Origin: Chloroflexota bacterium | Lineage (GTDB): Bacteria; Chloroflexota; Chloroflexia; Chloroflexales; Herpetosiphonaceae | Assembly (NCBI GenBank): GCA_020161265.1 | Contig: JAIUOC010000001.1 | Coordinates: 992,001-1,056,000, forward strand | Direction of reading: 5' to 3' | Length of the DNA: 64,000 bases | In this document: positions 54,333-62,468 of the stretch, piece by piece | Numbering within the stretch: the stretch's first letter is position 1 | Layout of the letters: the number at the start of each line of letters is the position of its first letter | Notes under the pieces: generated by a model | What the model was told of the DNA's origin: nothing | The model's database searches: none | The model's input: the letters and a program-made list of their open reading frames with translations, nothing else | Translations under genes and position numbers: made by a program

Positions 54333-55510
54333 GTGAACAACCATTACAAACAATTGAATCGATCGTTCTACATAATTTTAAGTGCTTTGGTCATCAAAAA
54401 ATTAATCTTGGTAAGCTAACGTTGCTATCAGGATTAAATGGTATGGGCAAATCGTCAGTCATTCAATCATTACTGTTATTACGTCAATCGTTTCAACAAG
54501 GGTTAATAACCCAAGGCTTAGCAGTAAATGGTGATTTAATTCGACTTGGTACTGCCCGCGATGTATTTTTTGAATTTGCTGATACTGATACAATCAGTAT
54601 TGGTTTGAAGCTCCATAGTAAAACAAATATTGACGAATGGCGCTATAAATACAATTCCTCAACCGATGTATTAGACATTGATAACACACCCGAGGGTCTA
54701 AATAATATATTAATTGGTGCTTCAGATACGTATTTTAATAACGAAATTATCTTTAGTAATTTATTCAGTGATGAATTTCAATATCTCCAAGCTGAACGAA
54801 TTGGGCCGCGGACTTCATTTGGTATGTCAGATTATCTCGTTCGTCAGCATCGCCAACTTGGGCCAAGTGGTGAGTATGCAATTCACTATTTATCATTATT
54901 TGCTAACGAATTAATTCCCAACGAAAAATTACATCATGAACAGTCAAGTACACTAACCTTACGCAATGAGGTTGAAGCATGGCTGAGCGAGATTTCTCCA
55001 GGTACACGAATTAATTTAATCGGTAATCCTGATATTGATCTCGTAAGTTTGCGTTTCTCGTTTGTCAATGATGGACTTGAAGGGAATGCATTTCGGGCAA
55101 CCAACGTTGGTTTTGGATTAACCTATACCTTGCCAATTTTGGTAGCAGTGTTGGCAGCCAAACCTAGTTCATTGCTGTTAATCGAAAACCCTGAAGCCCA
55201 TCTGCATCCACGTGGTCAAGCATTAATGGGGCAATTTTTAGCTTATGCCGCAGCAGCGGGAGTGCAAATTGTGGTCGAGAGCCACAGTGATCATGTGTTA
55301 AATGGCATACGTTTGGCGGTTCACGATGGTAAAATTGCCCCCGACGATGTGCAATTAAATTATTTTGAACGTCGGATAATTGAAGGCCAAACTCGGCATA
55401 CTGTTTCAACTCCAACCATCGATCAGGATGGCTTGATCGATCAATGGCCTGATGGATTTTTTGATGAATTCGATAAGAGTTTAGAACGATTAATGATGCC
55501 AAGGAGTTAA
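54329..55510 (+). CDS. AAA ATPase with DUF3696-type C-terminus
   Basis: A 393-residue SMC/OLD-like ATPase. IESIVLHNFKCFGHQKINLG and Walker A GLNGMGKSS (Lys41) are at the N-terminus. An inserted helical region follows. Walker B with the family's signature is SLLLIENPEAHLHPRGQ, followed by VVESHSDHVLNGIRLAVHDG. The C-terminus DGLIDQWPDGFFDEFD fits DUF3696. Such ATPases occur in OLD, Septu and Gabija-like defence systems, paired with a nuclease or toxin. Translation is coupled to the DUF262 gene, and the third gene follows after three bases. Confidence 0.88.
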   Translation: MSEQPLQTIESIVLHNFKCFGHQKINLGKLTLLSGLNGMGKSSVIQSLLLLRQSFQQGLITQGLAVNGDLIRLGTARDVFFEFADTDTISIGLKLHSKTNIDEWRYKYNSSTDVLDIDNTPEGLNNILIGASDTYFNNEIIFSNLFSDEFQYLQAERIGPRTSFGMSDYLVRQHRQLGPSGEYAIHYLSLFANELIPNEKLHHEQSSTLTLRNEVEAWLSEISPGTRINLIGNPDIDLVSLRFSFVNDGLEGNAFRATNVGFGLTYTLPILVAVLAAKPSSLLLIENPEAHLHPRGQALMGQFLAYAAAAGVQIVVESHSDHVLNGIRLAVHDGKIAPDDVQLNYFERRIIEGQTRHTVSTPTIDQDGLIDQWPDGFFDEFDKSLERLMMPRS

Positions 55511-55513
55511 TCT

Positions 55514-56461
55514 ATGGGAATTGATATCGTATTAAATGATCGCTCAATTACTATAGCCGCCGATCAGCATCAGGCTCATACCCGATTATTACAATTTATT
55601 CAAACCATGCAAATAGTCGGGGGGAAAAATACCTTACGTTTACATGAACCACTATATGCGATGGAGCTAGCACCAAATTATTATTTTCATCAATGGATTA
55701 ACGAACCAGATATGAAGGGTCGTTATAAAAATCAACGCACCTATATTATGAGTATGGCGACAAAAACCCCTTATTTACAAGATCATCCTCAGGAATCGAG
55801 CTTAAATGATAAACAGCATAGCTCAGAATTTATGTTCAAGCAGCAAAGTGCGCTTGGTTTAGGCATGGCCGTACTGCTCGATGGAATCTCGGTTAGTTTA
55901 GCGAGCCACATCGATTGGGATGCATCGCAGTTGACGATTGAAGAAATGTTTCTTGATGAAACAGGCGAATTGGCGGAAAAACAACATAGTGTAGTACATC
56001 ACAGCAATCCGCAACATATTCAGCAAAATAAGCCATTAATTGAGGCAATTCACAAACGTTCAGTCCGTGATGGTCGAGATGCGTATGAACGGCGAAGCGA
56101 ATTATTCCCTGATTTAGAGTGGACAGAAACGGCATTAGATGCACTAAAGCAATTGGAAGCAAATGACCAACATTGGACACATATTAAACGTCATTTATTC
56201 CAATTTCAAGCCTATGCTGCAAGTTGGCGAACAGGGGCATTTAACAAAAATGCATTAAATTTAGTTTGTAGCCCTGAAAGCGAAGCAACTATTAATCTAT
56301 ATGCAAAAGAGCGCACCTATAAGTGCGCTGATGATCAATATCGCTTATTTACATGGCATAGCAAGCTCTATGATGCTATTAGAATTCACTTTTTTCCTGA
56401 TGGGTCACGGCATAAAATTATTATTGGCTATATCGGTAAACATTTACCAACTGCTACCTAA
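55514..56461 (+). CDS. unknown third protein of the DUF262-ATPase cassette
   Basis: A 315-residue soluble protein I do not recognise. It has an N-terminal alpha/beta part, a central helical part rich in His and Gln (LPDLEWTETALDALKQLEAND is at most loosely helical), and a compact C-terminal part ending in CSPESEATINLYAKERTY, TWHSKLYDAIRIHFFPDG and IIIGYIGKHLP. That ending resembles a recurring small beta domain of defence-associated proteins, by memory only. The ribosome site AAGGAG overlaps the preceding stop codon. It may be the effector or specificity component of the cassette. Confidence 0.65.
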   Translation: MGIDIVLNDRSITIAADQHQAHTRLLQFIQTMQIVGGKNTLRLHEPLYAMELAPNYYFHQWINEPDMKGRYKNQRTYIMSMATKTPYLQDHPQESSLNDKQHSSEFMFKQQSALGLGMAVLLDGISVSLASHIDWDASQLTIEEMFLDETGELAEKQHSVVHHSNPQHIQQNKPLIEAIHKRSVRDGRDAYERRSELFPDLEWTETALDALKQLEANDQHWTHIKRHLFQFQAYAASWRTGAFNKNALNLVCSPESEATINLYAKERTYKCADDQYRLFTWHSKLYDAIRIHFFPDGSRHKIIIGYIGKHLPTAT

Positions 56462-56471
56462 AATAGCACAA

Positions 56472-56777
56472 TTAATAAATAATTGCTTCAAATTCGATAT
56501 GTTCAATTTCAAAGTAGGGGGCAAAGCAACAAACCCATGCTTGGCGCGTTGCCCCTTGTTCATTCAATATATCTAGCAAGAAAACCTGATTTTGGCGGCG
56601 ATCACGACCATCAAACGGGCCAAAATCTAAATAACAGCGCTTTTGGCGGATAATTTGATACCGATGTTCTGCGGCCCAAATCTTGATCGATTGCTTAATT
56701 GCCTGCGATTGCTTGATACTCAAATATAAGCCGAAGCTGCTCAGCAAGCCAAGAGCAAATGGCACAACATACAGCAT
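56472..56777 (-). CDS. small membrane-anchored protein, paralogue 3 of 3
   Basis: A 101-residue protein with one N-terminal transmembrane helix (LYVVPFALGLLSSFGLYL) and a beta-rich cytoplasmic part with YLDFGPFDGRDRRQNQV. It shares the pattern W-x(5)-Y-x-I, GPF-x(4)-R and V-x-L/V-x(2)-Asp with the two genes upstream. Its ATG overlaps the previous stop codon by one base (TAATG). It is the most diverged of the three. Confidence 0.65.
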   Translation of the reverse strand: MLYVVPFALGLLSSFGLYLSIKQSQAIKQSIKIWAAEHRYQIIRQKRCYLDFGPFDGRDRRQNQVFLLDILNEQGATRQAWVCCFAPYFEIEHIEFEAIIY

Positions 56778-57073
56778 TATTCAACTTCCAAATCGATTTC
56801 ATACTTGCCAAAGAAATAGCCTCGGTAGCGCAACCAACCTGCAATTTGTTGGCCTGTTTGATCACGTAACTCTATTTTGTACACTTGGTCGTTTTCGCCA
56901 GTACGCCAGAGAAATGGCCCTAAACTGAGCCAAGGCCGCTTAATTTCGACAATTCGATAGCGCTGGCCGATAGCCCAAGCTTCAATATGTTCGTTGCGCT
57001 TGAGAATTTGATAGCGCCCAAGCAAAAATGCCCCACTCACCACAGCCAACGTTACTAAAACATATACAGTCAT
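56777..57073 (-). CDS. small membrane-anchored protein, paralogue 2 of 3
   Basis: A 98-residue protein from ATG 57073 (AAGGAAGGA upstream). One N-terminal helix (VYVLVTLAVVSGAFLL) is followed by a conserved domain with RIVEIKRPWLSLGPFLWRTG and VYKIELRDQTGQQIAGWLRY. It is clearly related to the neighbours on both sides, so this is a tandem array. Function unknown. Confidence 0.7.
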   Translation of the reverse strand: MTVYVLVTLAVVSGAFLLGRYQILKRNEHIEAWAIGQRYRIVEIKRPWLSLGPFLWRTGENDQVYKIELRDQTGQQIAGWLRYRGYFFGKYEIDLEVE

Positions 57074-57123
57074 AACAATCCTTCCTTGACACTTGCTCTC
57101 AGTACGTTCATCCAACCCGTTCG

Positions 57124-57435
57124 TTACGAATCAAAGCGAACATCAAGTTGATCGGAGAATAAGCCGCTAATCCAACCACCACAGCGCACCCAGATCGCCT
57201 GAGCCATGCCTTGCGGATCAATCACATCGACATAGAATACGGTATGATACTTACCAGAACGCCAAAAGAACGGGCCACGCCGCAACCAACGTTGCTCCAA
57301 GGCGATAATTCGATAGCCATTGGTAGCAGTCCATTGCTGAATTAATTGTACCGAACGTTTATGTTCAAACACATGCCAAGCGATAATCAAGCCCAAGAAG
57401 CCAACAAACATCAGAAATGCTAAAAACGAATCCAT
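57124..57435 (-). CDS. small membrane-anchored protein, paralogue 1 of 3
   Basis: A 103-residue protein with an N-terminal helix (FLAFLMFVGFLGLIIAW) and a domain with RIIALEQRWLRRGPFFWRSG and VFYVDVIDPQGMAQAIWVR. It is the first gene of the three-gene tandem array. The array is convergent with the DUF262 cassette and divergent from the YaeQ-like gene. Function unknown. Confidence 0.7.
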   Translation of the reverse strand: MDSFLAFLMFVGFLGLIIAWHVFEHKRSVQLIQQWTATNGYRIIALEQRWLRRGPFFWRSGKYHTVFYVDVIDPQGMAQAIWVRCGGWISGLFSDQLDVRFDS

Positions 57436-57516
57436 TGCATCAATCCTTTCATACTCTCAGAACGTAGAATCGTTATACTATAGGCTGTACGTGCTGATGC
57501 ATGTGGAGTTGCAAAC

Positions 57517-58008
57517 ATGAGCAATGAGCTATTTCTACGCCGCAAATGGACATTCAAGGCCCATGGTTCGCAGGTGGTGATGATTAAACGCCCAGTTGAA
57601 TCGAGCGAACATGTGATCATGAAGGCATTAATTTGGGCTTTGTATTTGCCCAACTATCCTGAGGCACGGGTTGAAACGCCAATCGGCTTGCGCTATAAGC
57701 CTGATGTGATTGCACTCGATTGCCAAGGGTTACCGAGTTTTTGGGGCGAGGCTGGCCATGTAGGCATGGATAAGCTGGAAACCTTGCTCAAGCGCTATCG
57801 CCACACTCATTTTGTGTTTGCCAAATGGGATAGTAATTTAGAAGCCTTAGCTCAGGTGGTTGGCGAATTGACCAGCAGCATCAAACGCTCAGCTCCGATT
57901 GATCTACTTTCGATCCCTGCCGATAGTGGCGAGCGTTTCTTTGGCGCTGATGGCACAATTACGGTTGAGCATAGCCAGATTAATTATCGGCGTTTAATGC
58001 AGCCATAA
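57517..58008 (+). CDS. YaeQ-like PD-(D/E)XK nuclease-fold protein
   Basis: A 163-residue protein whose layout fits YaeQ. A helical N-terminal part (EHVIMKALIWALYLPNYPEA) is followed by the core RYKPDVIALDCQGLPSFWGEAGHVGMDKLETLL and HTHFVFAKW. Asp in PDVIALD and Glu in WGEAG could be the metal-binding acids. Whether it is an active nuclease is unknown. It overlaps the end of the shikimate-kinase-like gene by 29 bases at their 3' ends and lies 1 kb from the candidate defence cassette. Confidence 0.5.
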   Translation: MSNELFLRRKWTFKAHGSQVVMIKRPVESSEHVIMKALIWALYLPNYPEARVETPIGLRYKPDVIALDCQGLPSFWGEAGHVGMDKLETLLKRYRHTHFVFAKWDSNLEALAQVVGELTSSIKRSAPIDLLSIPADSGERFFGADGTITVEHSQINYRRLMQP

Positions 58009-58492
58009 TTTGGCTAACGGTGTGTTCATGATCTTCGCCAGTGCAATCGACGGTGATATTGGCAAATTGGCGATAGAGTGGCACGCGCTCGGCATATAAA
58101 TCGGCAAAACTTTGGCCTGGCTGCATCACAATTCCCCGCGAATCCATATCGGTAATGCGTGGCAATAGTTCATCAAATGCGATTGAAAGATAGACGATTG
58201 TGCCAAGCCGCTGGAAATTAGCCATAGCATCGGGGCTATAAATCACGCTGCCACCAGTCGCCACCACATATTGATCAAGCTCTAGCTCGGCACAATATTG
58301 ATTTTCGACGGCACAAAATTGCTCAGCGCCCAGCCGTTCGAGAATCTCAATCAAGCGGCCATGCTGGCGAGTTTGAATCACCACATCGGTATCGATAAAA
58401 TCAAAGACTAAGGCTTTGGCCAATAAAATACCGAGCGTACTTTTGCCCGATCCAGGCATACCAATTAAAATCACATTGCGATGCTGCGCCAT
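57980..58492 (-). CDS. shikimate-kinase-like P-loop kinase with altered substrate residues
   Basis: A 170-residue P-loop kinase of the shikimate kinase fold: Walker A GMPGSGKST, FIDTD (the Asp that contacts shikimate), VVATGGSVIY, and VPLYRQFA near the end with the conserved Arg. Two substrate features differ from true shikimate kinases: the Arg of the 'F-R-x-x-E' motif is Cys (FCAVE), and the GGG motif is GGS. It may phosphorylate another substrate. ATG 58492 is chosen for GGAG upstream. No other aromatic pathway gene lies nearby. Confidence 0.72.
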   Translation of the reverse strand: MAQHRNVILIGMPGSGKSTLGILLAKALVFDFIDTDVVIQTRQHGRLIEILERLGAEQFCAVENQYCAELELDQYVVATGGSVIYSPDAMANFQRLGTIVYLSIAFDELLPRITDMDSRGIVMQPGQSFADLYAERVPLYRQFANITVDCTGEDHEHTVSQIMAALNADN

Positions 58493-58549
58493 TGCCAAAT
58501 CTCCAAAACACAAGCGAGGGCTGTATTATACGCCAAGCGGCACAAACAC

Positions 58550-58595
58550 AAAAAAGCTCGCACCGCGATCAGGGAGGGATCGGCGCGGTGCGAGC
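58550..58595 (-). terminator. intrinsic terminator downstream of aceA
   Basis: Perfect twelve-base arms (58556-58567 and 58584-58595) are followed on the minus strand by six T (58555-58550). It could end transcripts coming from aceA through the repeat region. Confidence 0.75.
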
Positions 58596-58679
58596 AATGC
58601 AGGGTGTTTACCATCGCAAAGCCGGCTCACTGGCCTTGCAATAGTCGCAGATCTGTAGGATTCAGGTGCTAGGATGTTG

Positions 58680-58865
58680 AAACCACAAAGAACACGAAGA
58701 GCACGAAGATAGTAAGGACTAGGATTCAGAATTTTAGCCACAGATATTTGATTATGTGCTTCAAGCACAGAGTACACTGCCAAAAACATGATGTACTCTG
58801 CGCCTCTGCGTTAAAAGTTATCTGCCCCCTCGCATATGTTCTATGCTCTATGTTCTATGCTCTTG
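58680..58865. repeat. intergenic low-complexity repeat modules, locus 3
   Basis: Module A (58680-58712, AACACGAAGAGCACGAAG) begins the locus. An inverted pair AGAGTACA/TGTACTCT and a CTCTGCG-type module lie in the middle. Module C (58834-58865, ATGTTCTATGCTCTATG) ends it. The 410-base gap between aceA and the kinase gene otherwise holds only the terminator. Confidence 0.7.
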
Positions 58866-58922
58866 GTCTATTCCCACCCCTAAATCCTACTTTTGCCTTT
58901 TGATTTCAGCCTTTTGACTTTA

Positions 58923-60215
58923 CTAATGTGCTCCAACAAATTGTTCATGCTCGGTCGAGCCGCTCAACGCAGTGGTCGATGACATACCACCTGAAACTGC
59001 TTGCGCAACCAAATCGAAGTAGCCAGTGCCAACTTCGCGTTGGTGCTTGACGGCGGTATAACCTTCGCTTTCGCGGTTGAATTCAGCTTGTTGCAATTGG
59101 ACATAGGCGCTCATGCCTTGGTCGCGATAGCCAGTTGCCAAATCGAACATGCTGTAGTTCAAGGCATGGAAGCCAGCCAAGGTGATAAATTGGAATTTGT
59201 AGCCCATTGCGCCGAGTTCGCTTTGGAACTTGGCAATTGTGGCATCATCCAAGTTGCGCTTCCAGTTGAACGATGGCGAGCAGTTGTAGGCCAACAATTT
59301 GCCTGGATATTGAGCATGGATCGCTTCAGCAAATTTCCGTGCTTCTTCCAAATCTGGGGTAGAGGTTTCACACCAGATCAGGTCGGCATATGGAGCATAG
59401 GCCAAGCCACGGGCAATTGCTGAATCGATCCCACCGCGAATACAGAAGAAGCCTTCGGGGGTGCGTTCGCCTGTACAAAACTCGCGGTCACGAGGATCAA
59501 CGTCGCTGGTCAAAAGGTATGCACCGTTAGCATCGGTACGGGCGACGACCAAAGTTGGTACGTCCATCACGTCGGCAGCCAAACGGGCAGCTTGTAGCGT
59601 GCGAATAAAGTGGCTCGTTGGGATCAAGACCTTGCCGCCCAAGTGGCCACATTTCTTTTCTGATGATAATTGATCTTCGAAGTGCACCCCAGCTGCGCCA
59701 GCTTCGATCATAGCCTTCATCATTTCAAAGGCATTCAGTGGGCCACCAAAGCCAGCTTCAGCATCGGCGATGATTGGCGCAAACCAGTAGGTCCCATCTT
59801 TAGCTTCTGAGTGATAAATTTGGTCGCAGCGTTGCAAGGTTTGGTTGATCCGTTTGACGACTTGTGGCACGCTGTTCGCGGGATACAAGCTTTGATCGGG
59901 ATACATTTGCCCAGCCATATTGGCATCGGCGGCAACCTGCCAGCCACTCAAGTAAATCGCCTTCAAGCCTGCTTTGACCATCTGCATAGCTTGATTACCA
60001 GTCAGCGCACCCAACGCATGCACGTAATCTTCGGTGTGAAGGAGATCCCACAAGCGTTCAGCACCCATACGAGCTAAAGTTTGCTCAATAATCACTGAAC
60101 CGCGCAAGCGCACAACATCTTCGGCTGTGTAATCGCGCTGAATCCCTTGCCAACGTGCGTCCGTTGCCCAACCCCGTTCCAGTTCTGTTGTTGAGATACC
60201 GTTCGTGGTGTTCAT
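58923..60215 (-). CDS. aceA: isocitrate lyase
   Basis: A 430-residue enzyme cleaving isocitrate to glyoxylate and succinate. The catalytic KKCGH motif is present in [14 protein letters not shown]. Other family segments are [56 protein letters not shown] and [14 protein letters not shown] 60215 is preferred because AAAGGAG lies just upstream; 13 further codons are open in frame. It lies 169 bases downstream of aceB on the same strand, forming the glyoxylate shunt unit for growth on acetate or fatty acids. Confidence 0.96.
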   Translation of the reverse strand: MNTTNGISTTELERGWATDARWQGIQRDYTAEDVVRLRGSVIIEQTLARMGAERLWDLLHTEDYVHALGALTGNQAMQMVKAGLKAIYLSGWQVAADANMAGQMYPDQSLYPANSVPQVVKRINQTLQRCDQIYHSEAKDGTYWFAPIIADAEAGFGGPLNAFEMMKAMIEAGAAGVHFEDQLSSEKKCGHLGGKVLIPTSHFIRTLQAARLAADVMDVPTLVVARTDANGAYLLTSDVDPRDREFCTGERTPEGFFCIRGGIDSAIARGLAYAPYADLIWCETSTPDLEEARKFAEAIHAQYPGKLLAYNCSPSFNWKRNLDDATIAKFQSELGAMGYKFQFITLAGFHALNYSMFDLATGYRDQGMSAYVQLQQAEFNRESEGYTAVKHQREVGTGYFDLVAQAVSGGMSSTTALSGSTEHEQFVGAH

Positions 60216-60384
60216 GGCTGACTCCTTTGTCAAATTACAATGGTGGCTATTCATTACAATCGCTCAAAGCGCTTGGGCAACGTCGCCAAGGTAATGAAAA
60301 TCAAGAATCTATCCCAGCGTAAGATTGCAGGTTTTGGTCATTGTTGTTTGATGCCAGCGCCTGCAAGCTGCCAATTAATTCACA

Positions 60385-61977
60385 TTAATCGATTTGTTCG
60401 TAAGCGGGAAGCGTGAGAAATTCGGTAAAGGTTGGGTTGGCAACCAACTGATCAAACAATTGGCTAGCCCGATCATAATGACCGTTGCGATAGCGTTCTG
60501 CGCCAACTTCTTGTTCGATGTTGGCCAGTTCTTCGCCGATCAACTCGCGCACCCAATCGAGGGTGATTTTGCGAAAATCTTCGGTGATGCCATTGGGCTG
60601 GTGCACCCATTGCCAAACTTGAGCACGGGAGATTTCGGCAGTTGCGGCATCTTCCATCAAGTTATACAGCGGCACGCAGCCTAAGCCACCCAACCATGCT
60701 TCGATATATTGGATACCAACGCTGATATTTTTGCGCAGGCCTTGCTCGGTAATCGGTGCTGATGGCTCGAAGCGCAGCAAATCATCGGCAGTAATTTCAA
60801 CCTCAAGTTGCTTGCCAATTTGGTTCGCTTCAGGCATCAAGGCATCAAAAGCGGCCTTGGCCAACGGAACCAAACCTGGATGAGCGACCCATGTGCCGTC
60901 GTGGCCGTCGCGAGCTTCGCGCTCTTTATCAGCTTGCACCTTGGCGAGGGCTTCGGCATTGGCTTGGGCATCGTGCTTGATCGGAATCTGAGCAGCCATC
61001 CCACCCATCGCATGAGCGCCACGGCGATGGCAGGTTTTGATCGCCAGCAACGAATATGAGCGCATAAAGCGTGAGGTCATCGTCACTAAAGCACGATCAG
61101 CCAGCACAAAATGTTGTAATTTGGCAAATTTCTTGATGCAGCTGAAGATGTAATCCCAGCGGCCACAGTTCAGGCCCGCCGAGTGGTCGCGCAATTCATA
61201 CAGAATTTCGTCCATCTCGAAGGCGGCCAAAATTGTTTCAATCAAAACTGTTGCCTTGATTGAGCCATGAGGCAAGCCGAGTTGCTTTTGAGCAAACACG
61301 AACACATCATTCCACAAACGGGCTTCGCGATGGCTTTCGAGTTTTGGCAGATAGAAGTACGGAGCCGAGCCACGTTCGAGCAAGGTTTTGGCATTGTGGA
61401 ACAAATACAAACCAAAGTCGAACAGCCCACCAGCCAAGGGTTCGCCATCGACGGTGACATGCTTTTCGAGCAAGTGCCAGCCACGAGGCCGCACAAACAG
61501 CACCGCAACCTGATCGTTTAATTGATAGGCTTTGCCAGCTTCATTGGTAAAGCTAATCGTCCGATTGACCGCATCGCGCAAGTTAAGTTGGCCGCTGACC
61601 AAGTTATCCCAGCTTGGAGTGGTCGCATCTTCACAGTCGGCCATGAAGACATTCGCTCCAGAGTTGAGGGCATTGATGATCATTTTGCGATCGATTGGCC
61701 CAGTAATTTCCACGCGACGATTACGAATTTCGTCGGGGATGGGCGCAATTTGCCAGTCGCTAGCACGAATATGGGCAGTTTCAGCGAGAAAATCAGGGTT
61801 TTCGCCTGCATCAAGGCGGCTTTGGCGTTCCACTCGTCCGAGCAATAAGTCGCGGCGAGTTTGGTCAAAAGTGCGATGCAAGGCAGCTAAGAAGTGTAGG
61901 GCTGGTTCCGTCAACAATTCCGCCGCAGCGGGGGTGATAGGGGCGTTGATTTTCACGCCATGTTGCCGATCGGTCAT
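60385..61977 (-). CDS. aceB: malate synthase A
   Basis: A 530-residue enzyme condensing glyoxylate with acetyl-CoA. Characteristic segments include NVFMADCEDATTPSWDN, FYLPKLESHREARLWNDVF, KATVLIETILAAFEMDEIL and NCGRWDYIFSCIKKF. AHAMGGMAAQIPIK and DGTWVAHPGLVPLA also match. The length fits the A isoform. ATG 61977 is chosen because AAAGGA lies about ten bases upstream; the frame is open 16 codons further. A consensus promoter and paired palindromic sites upstream suggest repressor control. Confidence 0.96.
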   Translation of the reverse strand: MTDRQHGVKINAPITPAAAELLTEPALHFLAALHRTFDQTRRDLLLGRVERQSRLDAGENPDFLAETAHIRASDWQIAPIPDEIRNRRVEITGPIDRKMIINALNSGANVFMADCEDATTPSWDNLVSGQLNLRDAVNRTISFTNEAGKAYQLNDQVAVLFVRPRGWHLLEKHVTVDGEPLAGGLFDFGLYLFHNAKTLLERGSAPYFYLPKLESHREARLWNDVFVFAQKQLGLPHGSIKATVLIETILAAFEMDEILYELRDHSAGLNCGRWDYIFSCIKKFAKLQHFVLADRALVTMTSRFMRSYSLLAIKTCHRRGAHAMGGMAAQIPIKHDAQANAEALAKVQADKEREARDGHDGTWVAHPGLVPLAKAAFDALMPEANQIGKQLEVEITADDLLRFEPSAPITEQGLRKNISVGIQYIEAWLGGLGCVPLYNLMEDAATAEISRAQVWQWVHQPNGITEDFRKITLDWVRELIGEELANIEQEVGAERYRNGHYDRASQLFDQLVANPTFTEFLTLPAYEQID

Positions 61978-62067
61978 GCGGGCGTTCCTTTCCGGTGCGT
62001 CACCATCGACGTAGGATTGGTGCATGGATTCTGGTAAAAACAGGCTTGGTAGATAATTTTTATCGCC

Positions 62068-62129
62068 AGCGAATTTTCACTGAGCGAAGAATATCACAAT
62101 GTTTTTTATCTGTCAAGCGAATATTCGCT
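62068..62129 (-). promoter_or_regulatory. operator pair flanking the aceB promoter
   Basis: A perfect 14-base palindrome, AGCGAATATTCGCT (62116-62129), adjoins the -35 box. A second, imperfect copy, AGCGAATTTTCACT (62068-62081), lies just downstream of the -10 box. The centres are 48 bases apart. The placement fits a repressor binding both sites. Confidence 0.6.
62088..62116 (-). promoter_or_regulatory. sigma-70 promoter of the aceB-aceA operon
   Basis: On the minus strand TTGACA (62116-62111) and TATTCT (62093-62088) are separated by exactly 17 bases. The leader to ATG 61977 is about 105 bases. Confidence 0.8.
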
Positions 62130-62177
62130 AGCAGAAAATTTAGTGTATTTAGATAATCCACAAAGAGTTTAAAGACC

Positions 62178-62370
62178 GAAACCGCGAAGAGCACGAAGAA
62201 CGCGAAGGATGTTTTTTAGCCACGAATTGCCCGAATTGCACGAATGATTACTCTGTTGGGCCATGGGACTAAATGCAAGACCCTAACTGCTGATCCCTGC
62301 TCCCGATCCCCGACCCCCAACAACCAATCCCCAACTCTTATGTTCTATGCTCTTTGCTCTATGTTCTTTT
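62178..62370. repeat. intergenic low-complexity repeat modules, locus 4
   Basis: Module A (62178-62209, GCGAAGAGCACGAAGAACGC) is followed by module B in reverse (62214-62247, TAGCCACGAATTGC and ATTGCACGAATG). Then come a C-rich GATCCC/CCGACCC stretch and module C (62338-62370, TATGTTCTATGCTCTTTG). It fills most of the gap between aceB and the esterase gene. Confidence 0.7.
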
Positions 62371-62468
62371 CCATGTAACTCAGTTGTAACTGCTTGCTGG
62401 TATGATTAAGCTCCTTCCTGCCCCATTGCCCACAATGCCCAACTAGTTTCAATCAAAGGAGATTGCTC

